A stretch of 64,000 nt of DNA from Paraburkholderia youngii. GTDB taxonomy: Bacteria; Pseudomonadota; Gammaproteobacteria; Burkholderiales; Burkholderiaceae. The stretch covers positions 3,713,165 to 3,777,164 of the forward strand of contig NZ_JAALDK010000001.1 in NCBI RefSeq assembly GCF_013366925.1, written 5' to 3'. The translations under genes were made by a program, and so were the position numbers. Under the pieces are notes generated by a model. The model ran no database searches. It saw nothing but the letters and a program-made list of their open reading frames with translations, and was not told the DNA's origin. This document shows, piece after piece, positions 42,386 through 50,752 of this stretch. Within the stretch, counting starts at the first letter, position 1; every line of letters begins with the position of its first letter.

Positions 42386-43093
42386 ATGTCAGACAAGCAC
42401 ATTTCCAGGCAATTCGATGCTGACCTTGAACACCTGTCGTCGAGATTTTTCGAAATGGGTGGGCTGGTTGAGTCCCAATTGGCCAATGCGATGGAGGCGC
42501 TCAACCGCTTTGACATGGGTCTGGTCGAGAAGGTGGTTGACGAGGAGCGTCGACTCAATGCGATGGAAGTCGAGATCGATGCCGAGTGCAGCAACATCAT
42601 TGCCCGGCGCCAGCCCATCGCGTCGGATCTACGCCGACTGTTGGCCTTCTCAAAGGGGATCAGCAATCTCGAGCGCGCAGGCGACGAAGCGCGCAAGATC
42701 GCAAAGCGGACGCGCAGAATCGCGAATGACACTGCGGGCAGAAGCATGAATATCGCAGAAATCCGGTCGTCCGGTCATATGGCGGGAACCATCTTTCACA
42801 ACGCGCTCGCTGCATTCGCGCGGCTAGATTCGGTTGAGGCAGCCCGGATCATCAGTGAGGATGAGGCGATCGATGAGCAGTACCGCGCATTCGTGCGCAA
42901 GCTGCCAACATTCATGGGGGAGAATCCCCGCATCATCACTTCCGCGCTCGACTACGTGTCCATCGCGTCGGCCATCGAGCGGATCGGTGACCATGCAAAG
43001 AACCTGGCAGAACTTGTAATCTATGTTGCCAAGGGTAAGGATGTCCGTCACATTTCGCGCGACCGACTTGAGCACGAAGCCCTCGATGGTTGA
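42386..43093 (+). CDS. phoU: PhoU, phosphate-signalling regulator
   Basis: This 235-residue PhoU is made of two repeats of a three-helix bundle. Metal-binding E/DxxxD motifs are seen in ERAGDEARKIAKRTRRIA (first repeat, about 91-108) and ERIGDHAKNLAELVIYVA (second, about 198-215). It starts HISRQFDADLEHLSSRFFEMGGLVE, as in PhoU of beta-proteobacteria. It normally acts with PstSCAB and PhoR to silence the Pho regulon, but no pst or pho genes are beside it. It is therefore probably a second, orphan PhoU. Confidence 0.9.
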   Translation: MSDKHISRQFDADLEHLSSRFFEMGGLVESQLANAMEALNRFDMGLVEKVVDEERRLNAMEVEIDAECSNIIARRQPIASDLRRLLAFSKGISNLERAGDEARKIAKRTRRIANDTAGRSMNIAEIRSSGHMAGTIFHNALAAFARLDSVEAARIISEDEAIDEQYRAFVRKLPTFMGENPRIITSALDYVSIASAIERIGDHAKNLAELVIYVAKGKDVRHISRDRLEHEALDG

Positions 43094-43208
43094 GAAGCGC
43101 ACAGCAGTGGCGCGAAGTCCCGACAGCCGCGTCCGCACGTGCGGCATCCAGTTGTGAGCTTCATGAAGTTCGCGCGGTGGACAGTCAGTGTGTCGGGCAG
43201 GTAGTGCT

Positions 43209-43428
43209 ATGAAAATGTCTCAAAGAATGCAGTCCGATTCGGCCGGGCCGGTTTGGGGGCTGATTACGGGGATTTTCCTGATGGTGGCTGGGATCGGCAT
43301 CTGGGATCTATGTGAAATCATCGGAACCCGGCAATTCCCTTGATGAATCGCTCGCGATGGCTGCAATGCTTGTCGGCGCCTTTCTGGCTGTCTATGCCGG
43401 CCTGGAAATCAGGCACAGACATCGATAG
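43209..43428 (+). pseudogene. Small two-helix membrane protein with frameshift
   Basis: From ATG 43209 the frame gives 44 residues with one membrane helix (VWGLITGIFLMVAGIGIW) and stops at TGA 43341-43343. A shift by one base at that point continues as SLDESLAMAAMLVGAFLAVYAGLEIRHRHR to TAG 43426-43428, adding a second helix. The interval length (220 nt) equals 73 codons plus one base, as expected for a one-base insertion in the CAATTCCCTTG stretch. The function of the intact protein is unknown. Confidence 0.45.
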
Positions 43429-43482
43429 TTCCGCAGTCGGCAGCCGGGGCAGCACACGCCAGGGCTCATCGAGGTAAGCGCG

Positions 43483-43940
43483 TTAGCGCGTACCTTCCGC
43501 GGAATCTTTGCGACCCGCAAACGGAAAGACGTCGGGACCTCGCTGGCACTGGCTATTGAGATTGACGCTGCACACCTGATTGACGAGGGGGTCGACCAGC
43601 GAGCCAATCTGGGCCGGGTCGGTGCCGAAAATGCTGACCTGCTGCCCATGCTCTGACGTGATGACGTACTCAAGGGGTGTTTCGATGTCATCGAACGCCA
43701 TGACCGGGATAATCGGCCCGAACTGTTCCTCTCGATAGAGCATCATCCCTTCCTTAACCGGGTACACCACGGCCGGATAGAACAGGGTTTTGCAGAATAC
43801 GGCACCGCCCTCGTTGACAATCTCTTCGCCTTTCGCTTTCGCGTCATCAATCGCCTGCGTCATGTAAGCGGTTCGATGCATGCCCGGGAGCGGGGTAATC
43901 GACACACCCAGTTCCCACGGCATTCGATCCTCGCGAACCC
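43483..43940 (-). pseudogene. Fragment of a GapN-like aldehyde dehydrogenase
   Basis: Only the C-terminal third of an NADP-dependent glyceraldehyde-3-phosphate-type aldehyde dehydrogenase remains. It includes MPWELGVSITPLPG, DDAKAKGEEIVNEGG, YPAVVYPVKEGMMLYREEQFGPIIPVMAFDD and NLNSQCQRGPDVFPFAGRKDSAEGT. The catalytic domain residues are missing, and the last residues are also altered, ending in a premature stop after SAEGTR. The left end abuts an IS21 istB remnant near 43940, so insertion and deletion around the element probably destroyed the gene. Confidence 0.75.
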
Positions 43941-44439
43941 CGACCAACCTGTCGGACGGCCGGGTGCCGGAAAAAGTCATCTAGGCTCCGCGATCGGACA
44001 TGCTCTGATTGACGCCGGCTACCGCGTGCTACTCACGCGCACCGGCGAGCTCGTACAGAAGCTGCAGGCCGCCCGCCAGAACCTGCAATTGCCTTCGATG
44101 CTCACGAAGCTCGACCGCTTCGACCTGATCATCCTGGACGACCTGTCGTACGTCCGAAAGGACCAAGCCGAAACCAGTGTGTTGTTCGAATTGATCTCCG
44201 AGAGGTATGAGCGCAAAAGTCTCCTGATAACGGCCAATCAACCGTTCTCGGGCTGGAAGGACGTGTTCCCCGATCCGTCGATGACGGTGGCCGCCATCGA
44301 CCGACTCGTGCATCACTCTACGATCTTCGAGATGAACGTCGAGAGCTATCGTCGGCGAACTGCCAGCGACAAACAGACCAGTCGGCGCCGACAATCATCC
44401 AGCGACAATCACGAAGGAGCGACAATCATGACCGAATAG
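43940..44439 (+). mobile_element. istB: IS21-family istB fragment
   Basis: The C-terminal part of an IstB ATPase remains. Walker A is in GRPGAGKSHLGSAIGHALID, then YRVLLTRTGELVQKLQAAR, Walker B in FDLIILDDLSYVRKDQAETS, ERKSLLITANQPFSGW and MTVAAIDRLVHHSTIFEM. The first hundred residues and the partner transposase istA are missing, so the element cannot move by itself. A GC-rich GGCC-containing segment at 44460-44500 may be the end of the original IS. It truncates the neighbouring dehydrogenase fragment. Confidence 0.78.
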
Positions 44440-44580
44440 CGAACGACACTTACCCGGTCGACCGGCCAAGATGGTTGTCGGTAAACCGGCCATGCCGCTT
44501 GACGCTATCCACGTCGAGAAATAAGCAAGCTTCAGGAGACCGCGACCGTCGCAAACGCGGAAGTTCAGAGGTACGCGGAC

Positions 44581-45291
44581 ATGGGACAGGTCGCTAACGA
44601 AAAACTTGACGAAATTGCAGCGAAAGCAAAGCAAGTCCTTGAGTGGTCGGAGGATGCCATGCGCTCATCAACGGCAGTCGGTTTGGCTGTCGCTTTCCAC
44701 GACCGGGCGGAGGACCTGCGAAAGTCGATGACGCCATGGGTTTGGGGACTCATTGTTGCTCTGATTGCGGGCGCGACCGTTGGCGGATTCCAACTGCACA
44801 GCTTGGCTGAGGCAATCCAATCCTCGACATCACCGATGATTGTGTGGACCCGCTTGGCAGTTTCGATGCTGTCGGTCGGAGCTCCGATATGGTTTGCGTG
44901 GCTGTCGACCAAGCAAATTGGGCAGCGGTTTAGACTTGCTGAAGATTACGCGTACAAGGCGTCGGTTTCGAAAGCGTACGAAGGGTATCGCAGGGAGGCC
45001 CTTGAGCTTGACGAGGACTTTCAGAAGCGACTCTTTGCTTCCGCACTCACACGGTTGGATGAGCAACCCCTTCGGTTTGTTGAGAATGAGACACACGGCA
45101 GCCCTTGGCATGAGCTTGCGAACTCCAAACTGATGAAGGAAGCCATTCGCATTGCCCCTGAGCTAGTGACCCGGTTCAGGAACGAGGCTAAGCAGGCCGT
45201 CGACAAGGCGAAGGGAGCAGAAAAGGAGGTGGCCGGAGGAGCAGGCGCTGCGGGGAACACCGGGACTGTCGATGCAGTCAACCCCGCGTGA
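44581..45291 (+). CDS. Two-helix membrane protein of unknown function
   Basis: This 236-residue protein has an N-terminal helical stretch (ANEKLDEIAAKAKQVLEW), two membrane helices (WGLIVALIAGATVGGF near 54-70 and LAVSMLSVGAPIWFAWL near 92-108) and a cytoplasmic domain containing RLAEDYAYKASVSKAYEGYRREALELD. The C-terminus is Gly/Ala-rich. The AEDYAYKA...AYEGYR block recalls membrane proteins encoded in accessory and defence islands, but I cannot name a family. It may be the surviving end of a longer protein, since an IS remnant lies immediately upstream. Confidence 0.65.
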   Translation: MGQVANEKLDEIAAKAKQVLEWSEDAMRSSTAVGLAVAFHDRAEDLRKSMTPWVWGLIVALIAGATVGGFQLHSLAEAIQSSTSPMIVWTRLAVSMLSVGAPIWFAWLSTKQIGQRFRLAEDYAYKASVSKAYEGYRREALELDEDFQKRLFASALTRLDEQPLRFVENETHGSPWHELANSKLMKEAIRIAPELVTRFRNEAKQAVDKAKGAEKEVAGGAGAAGNTGTVDAVNPA

Positions 45292-45478
45292 ATGGATGGC
45301 AGTCGAACCGGGAAGACTAGCTGATAGAGGGCTTTCGCATGATGCCCCTAACTGCACCGAGGGCGCTGGGTGTGGTTTACCTGAAGTCGAAACTGCCGCC
45401 ATTCTCCCTACTCGATGAGCCGCATATGACGTTCAACGGTGCGTGCTGGGACATGTTGTTAGGTCCCTTCAACGAGGG

Positions 45479-46957
45479 CTAAGCTTTTTCCGGAAAACTC
45501 CCCTCGACAAATTCCCTGAGCTGCGTGGTGTCGGTCCGCGCATAGGCCGCCGTCGTCTGCACAGACGCGTGGCCCAGCAGCGCCTGGGCCACCGGCAGCG
45601 GCACGCGGTGGTCGACCACGAGCGTGCGCGCATAGCCATGGCGCAGCCAGTGCGTCGAGGCCGCCTCCAGGGCCGCGCGCATCGCGCCGTCCTCCATCGG
45701 TGCGCGCATCGCGGCCAACGCAAACACGGCCCGCACCTCGTCGTAAAGACCACTCGCGCCGAGCGCGCGACCGCGCTCACTGTGAATCAGCGGCAGGCGT
45801 TCGTCTGCGGGCGGATCGGCTGGCAGTCCCACGGCGCGCCGGTACGCACGCAGCGCCGGCAGGCAGGCGGCCGGCAGCGGAATGGCGCGGGGCCGGTCGC
45901 CCTTGCCCAGCACGTGCAGGGTCCACTGCCGGGCCTCGTCGACTTCAATGTGCGGCAGCGCCAGTTCCTCATGCCACACCAGTTCCGCGAGCCGCACACC
46001 GGCGAAGCGGTACAGCGCCCAGATGGCCCAGCGTCGCGCCCAGACCGTGGACGGCACGTCCGGTGGTGCGTCGCCGGCCGCGACCGCGTCGCAGTGGGCG
46101 AGCGCGGTGGCGGGCAGGAACCGCACCGGGGTCCACGTCATGCGTGCGCGGCGTCCGGCGGCCAGTCCCTCGGCCGGATTGACGGTGAGATAGCCCGTGC
46201 GGTGCCACCAGGCGAACAGGCTCGAGATGGCGGCGAGGGCCCGGGAGACAGTCGCCGGGGCTGCGCGCCGTACGTTCCCGGCTGCATCGGCATGCGGCGC
46301 CTGCAGCACGTCGCGGTACGCCATCAGGTCCTGACGCGTCAGATCGGAAAACGGTCCCAGGCGTTCGCGTGTGCACCAGGCCGCGAGCCGTCGCAACTCC
46401 GTCACGTAGGCGCGCAGCGTGTGCGGCGAGTGCGAAGCCCGCTCGCGCAGAAACAGCCGCACCGCCTGCGCGTCATCGGCGACCCCGAGCGTGTTGGTCA
46501 GCGCGACCGGATTGGCGAAGCGGCCCGCGCGGGCGAGCCACGCCGCCTCGACGCCGCCAGGCAGCAGTGCTGCGTCCGGCGTGATGACAGTGGGGAGCCG
46601 CGCGCCGTCCGGCGCCGCGTCTGCCACGGCCGGGCGGAAGCGCCGCCGTTGCTGCCGCAGGACGCGTTCGAGCACCACCGTAGCGGAAGGCGCCGCGGCT
46701 TCGGGCACGACCTTGAGGCGCCCGCGCTCCCAGTACTCGATCGCGGTGTCGTACTTGAGCAGCAGCGCGAACACGGCGGGGTGCTCGCGCTTCGCGTCGG
46801 CCAGCGACGGGCAGCCCCGCTTGAGGGCGGTGAGGCTCCAGCGGAGATAGAGCGGGTGGCCGAGTGCGTGCGCGAGGTACGCGAGCGCGGCCTCGACGGA
46901 ATCGGGCAGACGCTGTGGGGGACGGCAGCCGGTATCGAGCCAGTCGGACGGATTCAT
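45479..46957 (-). CDS. Tyrosine-type site-specific recombinase
   Basis: This 492-residue integrase of the XerC/D-like tyrosine-recombinase class has an additional N-terminal domain (about 1-150) with LPDSVEAALAYLAHALGHPLYLRWSL. The catalytic set is complete: Arg322 (FAGVRLAEL), Lys352 (GKGDRP), His436 and Arg439 (THWLRHGYA), His463 (LLGHASVQTT) and Tyr472 (AYARTDT). It overlaps the kfrA-like stop by four bases, so translation is coupled. Such pairs are common on Burkholderia plasmids and islands. A local recombination site is not proven. Confidence 0.88.
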   Translation of the reverse strand: MNPSDWLDTGCRPPQRLPDSVEAALAYLAHALGHPLYLRWSLTALKRGCPSLADAKREHPAVFALLLKYDTAIEYWERGRLKVVPEAAAPSATVVLERVLRQQRRRFRPAVADAAPDGARLPTVITPDAALLPGGVEAAWLARAGRFANPVALTNTLGVADDAQAVRLFLRERASHSPHTLRAYVTELRRLAAWCTRERLGPFSDLTRQDLMAYRDVLQAPHADAAGNVRRAAPATVSRALAAISSLFAWWHRTGYLTVNPAEGLAAGRRARMTWTPVRFLPATALAHCDAVAAGDAPPDVPSTVWARRWAIWALYRFAGVRLAELVWHEELALPHIEVDEARQWTLHVLGKGDRPRAIPLPAACLPALRAYRRAVGLPADPPADERLPLIHSERGRALGASGLYDEVRAVFALAAMRAPMEDGAMRAALEAASTHWLRHGYARTLVVDHRVPLPVAQALLGHASVQTTAAYARTDTTQLREFVEGSFPEKA

Positions 46958-47907
46958 CGCGCTCTCCTCGGCGATGTGCTGGCGGCCGCCGTGGTCGTTC
47001 GGGTCGCGCTGCGCGCCGGCCGCCGGCCGCCGACCGCTTGCTTCTTAGCCGTCGCTGTGCCGACGAGCGCCAGCGTCTGCCGCTGCTGCTCCACCACGGT
47101 GCCGAGTGCGGCCGCCTCCGCCGCGGCGTGCTGCCGCGAATTTCGCTCCTCCGCGAGTTCGGCGAGCAGCCGGTCCCGCAGCGATTCCAAGGCCGCGAGG
47201 CGCTCGGCCGCGCGCGCGAGCTCCGCTTCAAGGCGCACGCGTTCGGTCTGGAACGTTTCGCGCTGGTGCGCCGTTTCCCGCAGCAGCTGTTTCGAGAGGC
47301 CCTCGTAGCGCGCGCGTTCGGCAGCCAGTTCGCTGGCATGCCGACGGGCGGACTCGGCCGTCGCTGTCTCAGCGTTCTTCAGCTGCGTCTGCAGCTGTCC
47401 CAGGGTGTTCTCGACAACAGCGGCACGTTTCTCGGCCGCCTCGAACGCGGCGCGGGCGACGGCCAGTTCCGCGTCGCGCGCACTGAGCTGGCTGCGCACG
47501 TCAGTGAGTTCGACCCGCAGCAGTTCGACCTTCAGCCCGGCGTTGCGCTGCGCCTCGGTGGCGCTTTCCACCACAGCTTCGGTCTCGCGGCGCAACTGGA
47601 CAATGCCGTCGAGTTGCGTCGCGACTGCGGCTTCCCACAGCGCGCGCATCTGCGCAGCGATCGCGGGCGGCACGTCCGGGATGGCAAAGCCGGCGAGACC
47701 TGCGTGGACGACTTCGGCCTCGATGGCGTTCAGGTGGCGCGAGAGCGTGGCGGGGTCACCGGCGCCCAGGCGCGCCCGGAGCTTCCTCACCGAAACGATC
47801 TTCCGGAACCGGGTATCGGACGCGGGAACGGGGTCGCCGGCCTCGGCGAGCAGGGCGAGGACGGTGGCGCGGATCGCATCGGGGGTGACGGCGGCGGGGC
47901 GCGACAT
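46954..47907 (-). CDS. KfrA-like DNA-binding coiled-coil protein
   Basis: This 317-residue protein has an N-terminal KfrA-type DNA-binding domain (VTPDAIRATVLALLAEAG, KIVSVRKLRARLGAGDPATLSRHLNAI). A long alpha-helical coiled coil rich in Ala, Glu, Arg and Gln follows (about 110-275), with a basic tail (SATRTTTAAASTSPRRAR). KfrA proteins of plasmids bind operators in their own promoter and help segregation. ATG 47907 follows GGAGG by five bases. Two perfect inverted repeats lie upstream (48052 and 48164), and the stop overlaps the recombinase start. Confidence 0.82.
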   Translation of the reverse strand: MSRPAAVTPDAIRATVLALLAEAGDPVPASDTRFRKIVSVRKLRARLGAGDPATLSRHLNAIEAEVVHAGLAGFAIPDVPPAIAAQMRALWEAAVATQLDGIVQLRRETEAVVESATEAQRNAGLKVELLRVELTDVRSQLSARDAELAVARAAFEAAEKRAAVVENTLGQLQTQLKNAETATAESARRHASELAAERARYEGLSKQLLRETAHQRETFQTERVRLEAELARAAERLAALESLRDRLLAELAEERNSRQHAAAEAAALGTVVEQQRQTLALVGTATAKKQAVGGRRPARSATRTTTAAASTSPRRAR

Positions 47908-48051
47908 GACGACCTCCGGCAGCGGAGTCCGGCGCGAGGCGGGGAGGTCGGGAAAAGCCGGCCGCGCGAAGCGCAGGGCGGGATGTCCAGTGTGGATTAC
48001 GCACGGATCTAACGCAAGACAACCCAGTTTCGCGCGATTAAAAAAGCCGTT

Positions 48052-48077
48052 GCCGTGATAAACGCCCTTATCACGGC
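48052..48077. promoter_or_regulatory. Inverted repeat upstream of the kfrA-like gene
   Basis: GCCGTGATAA (48052-48061) and TTATCACGGC (48068-48077) are a perfect 10-bp inverted repeat with a 6-bp centre, 145 nt upstream of the kfrA-like start. KfrA proteins bind repeats in their own promoters, so this is a plausible operator. Confidence 0.58.
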
Positions 48078-48163
48078 CAGCAGCGACCGGATGTGGCGTC
48101 GTCGGGCGGCGGCAGACGCGTCGCGACGCTGCGGTTTTGTGCACCTTCAAACACGAGCGGTCT

Positions 48164-48207
48164 GAAACGAAGGGTCGGATAGTTGGGGCTATCCGACCCT
48201 TCGTTTC
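48164..48207. repeat. Perfect 19-bp inverted repeat
   Basis: GAAACGAAGGGTCGGATAG (48164-48182) is followed by TTGGGG and then by its exact reverse complement (48189-48207). No T-tract follows on either strand sufficient for a terminator. The position, 257 nt upstream of the kfrA/recombinase operon, suits a recombination core site, an operator or a transcribed hairpin. Confidence 0.7.
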
Positions 48208-48418
48208 TGGACATTCGGGAAGCGCAAGAATGGCACGACCGTGCGATTTAGGCGTGGTTGACGCGTTGGAGACGGAAAGCATGGAAAAAGGCGGAGCACG
48301 GCACCTTGCCTGGGCCGCTGGATGACGCGAGCTCTATCGGCCGCGCGGCACGACCGTGTCGGCGCGCTGGTGCCAGCGATGTGAAGAAATGACAGGGCCC
48401 TGCGGGCGGTTGACCGGC

Positions 48419-48544
48419 TCAGTTGGGGCGGCCCACACCCGGTAGCCGGTCGAGCGCTGCGAGTAGCGCGCCGCTATCGAGCGGCTTGACGATCACCGCG
48501 TCAGCCTTGCCGGCAAAGCGGCTGACCCGATGGCGCCAGGCGAT
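48419..48544 (-). pseudogene. Fragment of a response-regulator receiver domain
   Basis: The last 41 codons of a receiver domain remain, ending RFAGKADAVIVKPLDSGALLAALDRL. The VIVKPLD segment contains the conserved Lys-Pro pair of the beta-5 strand. The phosphoacceptor half is missing and an in-frame stop precedes the fragment. It is evidence of an earlier signalling gene at the edge of the accessory island. Confidence 0.42.
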
Positions 48545-48731
48545 TCACCGATGAGTCAGCACCCGGTGCGCCTGCGGACGCGCGCCCGCTCAAGCTCTGA
48601 CGGTGCGGGTCAAAAGTAGAGGATGGCTGGCCATCGGCAGCCGGGCTCGTCGAGCGCGGCCAGCAGGGTCCACCGGAGGGCCGCCGCGTATTATGATAGC
48701 GACCCAACAAACCACAATGCAGCGGAGAGCG

Positions 48732-49223
48732 ATGGATTTCGGGGCAATCACTGACGCGCAACTAGATGACATGCGCGCGACGCTGAAGACTATCGTCAAC
48801 CCGGCAGCAAGGTGGGTCACGAAGGGTAGCCATCGAGAGAAGAATTTCCAGCTCGTTGCGTTGCGGGACATCGATGAAAAATATCGCGTGTTTGTTCGCG
48901 TGTCCGAACACAATCCTTCTGTATTCTCAGCGGGCCTCGTTCGGGTTTTTGATGCCGATCGTTCCCTCGTGCTCGCCCGCTACAACGGCGGCTATCACCC
49001 ACACCGGAACGTGTTGGAGCGAACCAAGGTCCCCGCAATTTGCCACCGGCACCTTGCGACGCAGCGTTACATTCAGGCGGGGTTGGATCCCGATGGATTT
49101 GCCGAGCCGATAGAGGGCTACAATACCGTGGAAGGCGCTTTCGAAATTCTGTCCCGGCACTGTGGAATTGCCGGTGAAGAGAGCGCTCCACCCGAAGTTC
49201 AGCGACAGGGAGATCTCTTTTAA
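48732..49223 (+). CDS. DUF6978-like protein, partner of the DUF1828 gene
   Basis: This 163-residue protein has VTKGSHREKNFQLVAL, FRVSEHNPSVFSAGL-like strand patterns, ARYNGGYHPHRN, ICHRHLATQRYIQAG and GFAEPIEGYNTVEGAFEIL. The RYNG-H-HxN...HxATxRY...G..AEP order fits what I recall of the DUF6978 family, commonly next to DUF1828 genes in accessory islands. ATG 48732 is chosen for its GGAG; an ATG at 48693 is possible. It ends 2 nt before the next gene, so both are made together. Molecular function is unknown; the histidines could bind metal or nucleic acid. Confidence 0.65.
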   Translation: MDFGAITDAQLDDMRATLKTIVNPAARWVTKGSHREKNFQLVALRDIDEKYRVFVRVSEHNPSVFSAGLVRVFDADRSLVLARYNGGYHPHRNVLERTKVPAICHRHLATQRYIQAGLDPDGFAEPIEGYNTVEGAFEILSRHCGIAGEESAPPEVQRQGDLF

Positions 49224-49225
49224 TC

Positions 49226-50011
49226 GTGCTGGGCGATCAGACGTCTGAAGCCGTCAAAAAACTTCTATGCGAGTCGTGGTGCTCCGAACTTGACGTGGTC
49301 GAGGACGGTGACACATTACGCCTGTCCATGCCGCTCACCGAACCAGATGGCGACTACGTTACTGTCTGGCTCCGTAAGACTTTGGGCGGCTGGAAACTCG
49401 AGGACGCCGGCTCGACCTTGATGCGCCTGTCATACGATACGGACGTTTCGGGCCTCCTTCGCGGACCACGTAAGGTGATGCTCGACAAGATGCTAGTGGA
49501 GTACGGTGCGCGCCTCGACGATTCGGGACAGGTCATCTCCGAGGCTGTAGAGCCAGATCTCGGTCACTCGCTGCTTCGCTATGGGCAGGCCTTGTTACGC
49601 GCGAATGAGATTCGGACGTGGTCTAAGACCCGGGTCGCGTCGACTTTTTACGACGACCTGCGTTCGAGACTGATCGAGATCGTTGGCGCAGATCGTGTGA
49701 TGGCCGACTACAGTGTGCCGAACATCCCGTCATCTGATGACTATCGGGTTGATTTTTCAATCAGCGGTACCCCAGAGCCGCTTTTCGTCTTTGGCGTGCC
49801 GTCGAAGGACCGCGCACGGCTCGCGACAATTGTGTTGCAGCACCTGCAGCAGCACTTGACGAATTTCAACTCGATCGTGGTGTTTCAAAACGCAAGCGAG
49901 ATCGGTACCGCCGACCTGCGGCGCTTAATGAACGCCGCCAACGACATGGTGGATTCGATAGATGCGAAGGATGCTCTAGAACGGAAAATCAGACACCGGG
50001 TGGCGGCCTGA
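49226..50011 (+). CDS. DUF1828/DUF1829 protein
   Basis: This 261-residue protein has an N-terminal DUF1828-like domain (about 12-95: DTLRLSMPLTEPDGDYVTVWL, then GGWKLEDAGSTLMRLSYD) and a C-terminal DUF1829-like domain (about 150-245: DDYRVDFSISG, LFVFGVPSKDRARLATIVLQHL). The acidic PDGD/DAG loop and the D-x-D strand patterns recall nuclease-like folds, but catalytic residues cannot be assigned. GTG 49226 starts 2 nt after the partner's stop. The gene pair lies beside a recombinase in a decayed region, typical of defence or toxin-antitoxin cargo. Confidence 0.75.
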   Translation: MLGDQTSEAVKKLLCESWCSELDVVEDGDTLRLSMPLTEPDGDYVTVWLRKTLGGWKLEDAGSTLMRLSYDTDVSGLLRGPRKVMLDKMLVEYGARLDDSGQVISEAVEPDLGHSLLRYGQALLRANEIRTWSKTRVASTFYDDLRSRLIEIVGADRVMADYSVPNIPSSDDYRVDFSISGTPEPLFVFGVPSKDRARLATIVLQHLQQHLTNFNSIVVFQNASEIGTADLRRLMNAANDMVDSIDAKDALERKIRHRVAA

Positions 50012-50311
50012 CCGAAGTGCTCACACAATCAAAACTGTGTCCCAGTTCAACAAAAGCCGGCACTACCCGGCGTTCCTGCATCAGGATGAGGTGATACGTT
50101 CGGGGCCACAATCTGAAGTAACGAGGCGCGGGTATACCGTGCGTGGCGTCCCACTCTCAACTTGCGCGGGCTCGCGTGTGCACGACCGCGGCGTCCTCAT
50201 GTCACCCTCGATCACGGCCGTCGAATTTATCAACGAATACTAGGCGGTTCAATTCCAGCGATATCCGAAGGGCCCGCATCAAAAAATAACGCTAACAACG
50301 AGAGATACCAA
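50012..50311. other. Intergenic region, no gene seen
   Basis: Between the DUF1828 gene and the next small gene I see no supported coding region, repeat or terminator. Confidence 0.4.
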
Positions 50312-50752
50312 ATGAGCGATGTCGCGGATGAATTACTGGAGCGGTTGCTAAGGGAACTGGAATCACCGGAAATCACAAGGACGAAGCGGTTTGTGAACAA
50401 GTTTGCGGCTCATGCGGACAACAAGGCACGTGAAGACGACCCCAAACCGAGGCCAACGGTCAACGATATCGAATCATCCTTGCGAATCTTGGCGCAGCTG
50501 TATCAATTTGTGATTGGTCCGCTACTCTACGACCGCTCAGGAACCCTTGTTCCGACGCCGCAATATGACCAAATCCGTTCGCTGGATGAACCCTTTGTCC
50601 GGACACAGCAGCTCGACGATGCGCGCGCGGTCTGGAAGGAGGAGGCAGCATGTATGGATGCTTGGGTCGCAGGAGACGAGATTCGCTACCGATTTGGCGC
50701 CGAGCGAGCTGGAAAGAATAAGGCAGGATGGCAAGCGGGAAGACGAGGGTGA
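50312..50752 (+). CDS. Hypothetical protein, 146 residues
   Basis: The frame from ATG 50312 encodes an acidic N-terminal helix (DVADELLERLLRELESPEI), a basic segment around KRFVNKFAAHADNK and a central RPTVNDIESSLRILAQLYQF. It ends in a Lys/Gly/Arg-rich tail that overlaps, in another frame, the start of a decayed gene. The overlap suggests that its natural end has been lost or altered. The family is not recognised. Confidence 0.45.
   Translation: MSDVADELLERLLRELESPEITRTKRFVNKFAAHADNKAREDDPKPRPTVNDIESSLRILAQLYQFVIGPLLYDRSGTLVPTPQYDQIRSLDEPFVRTQQLDDARAVWKEEAACMDAWVAGDEIRYRFGAERAGKNKAGWQAGRRG

Noticed and set aside
43133..43144. Palindrome CCGCACGTGCGG after phoU
   Set aside because: It is a perfect 12-bp palindrome, but it has no T-tract and no gene start nearby. 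Such GC-rich palindromes are expected by chance in this composition.
45292..45478. tRNA or attachment site next to the recombinase
   Set aside because: No tRNA cloverleaf or 3' tRNA repeat could be found near either end of the recombinase operon.
45443..47308. 621-codon open frame on the plus strand
   Set aside because: It is antisense to the recombinase and kfrA-like genes, both of which have complete catalytic or family motifs. The plus-strand product is arginine-rich and featureless.
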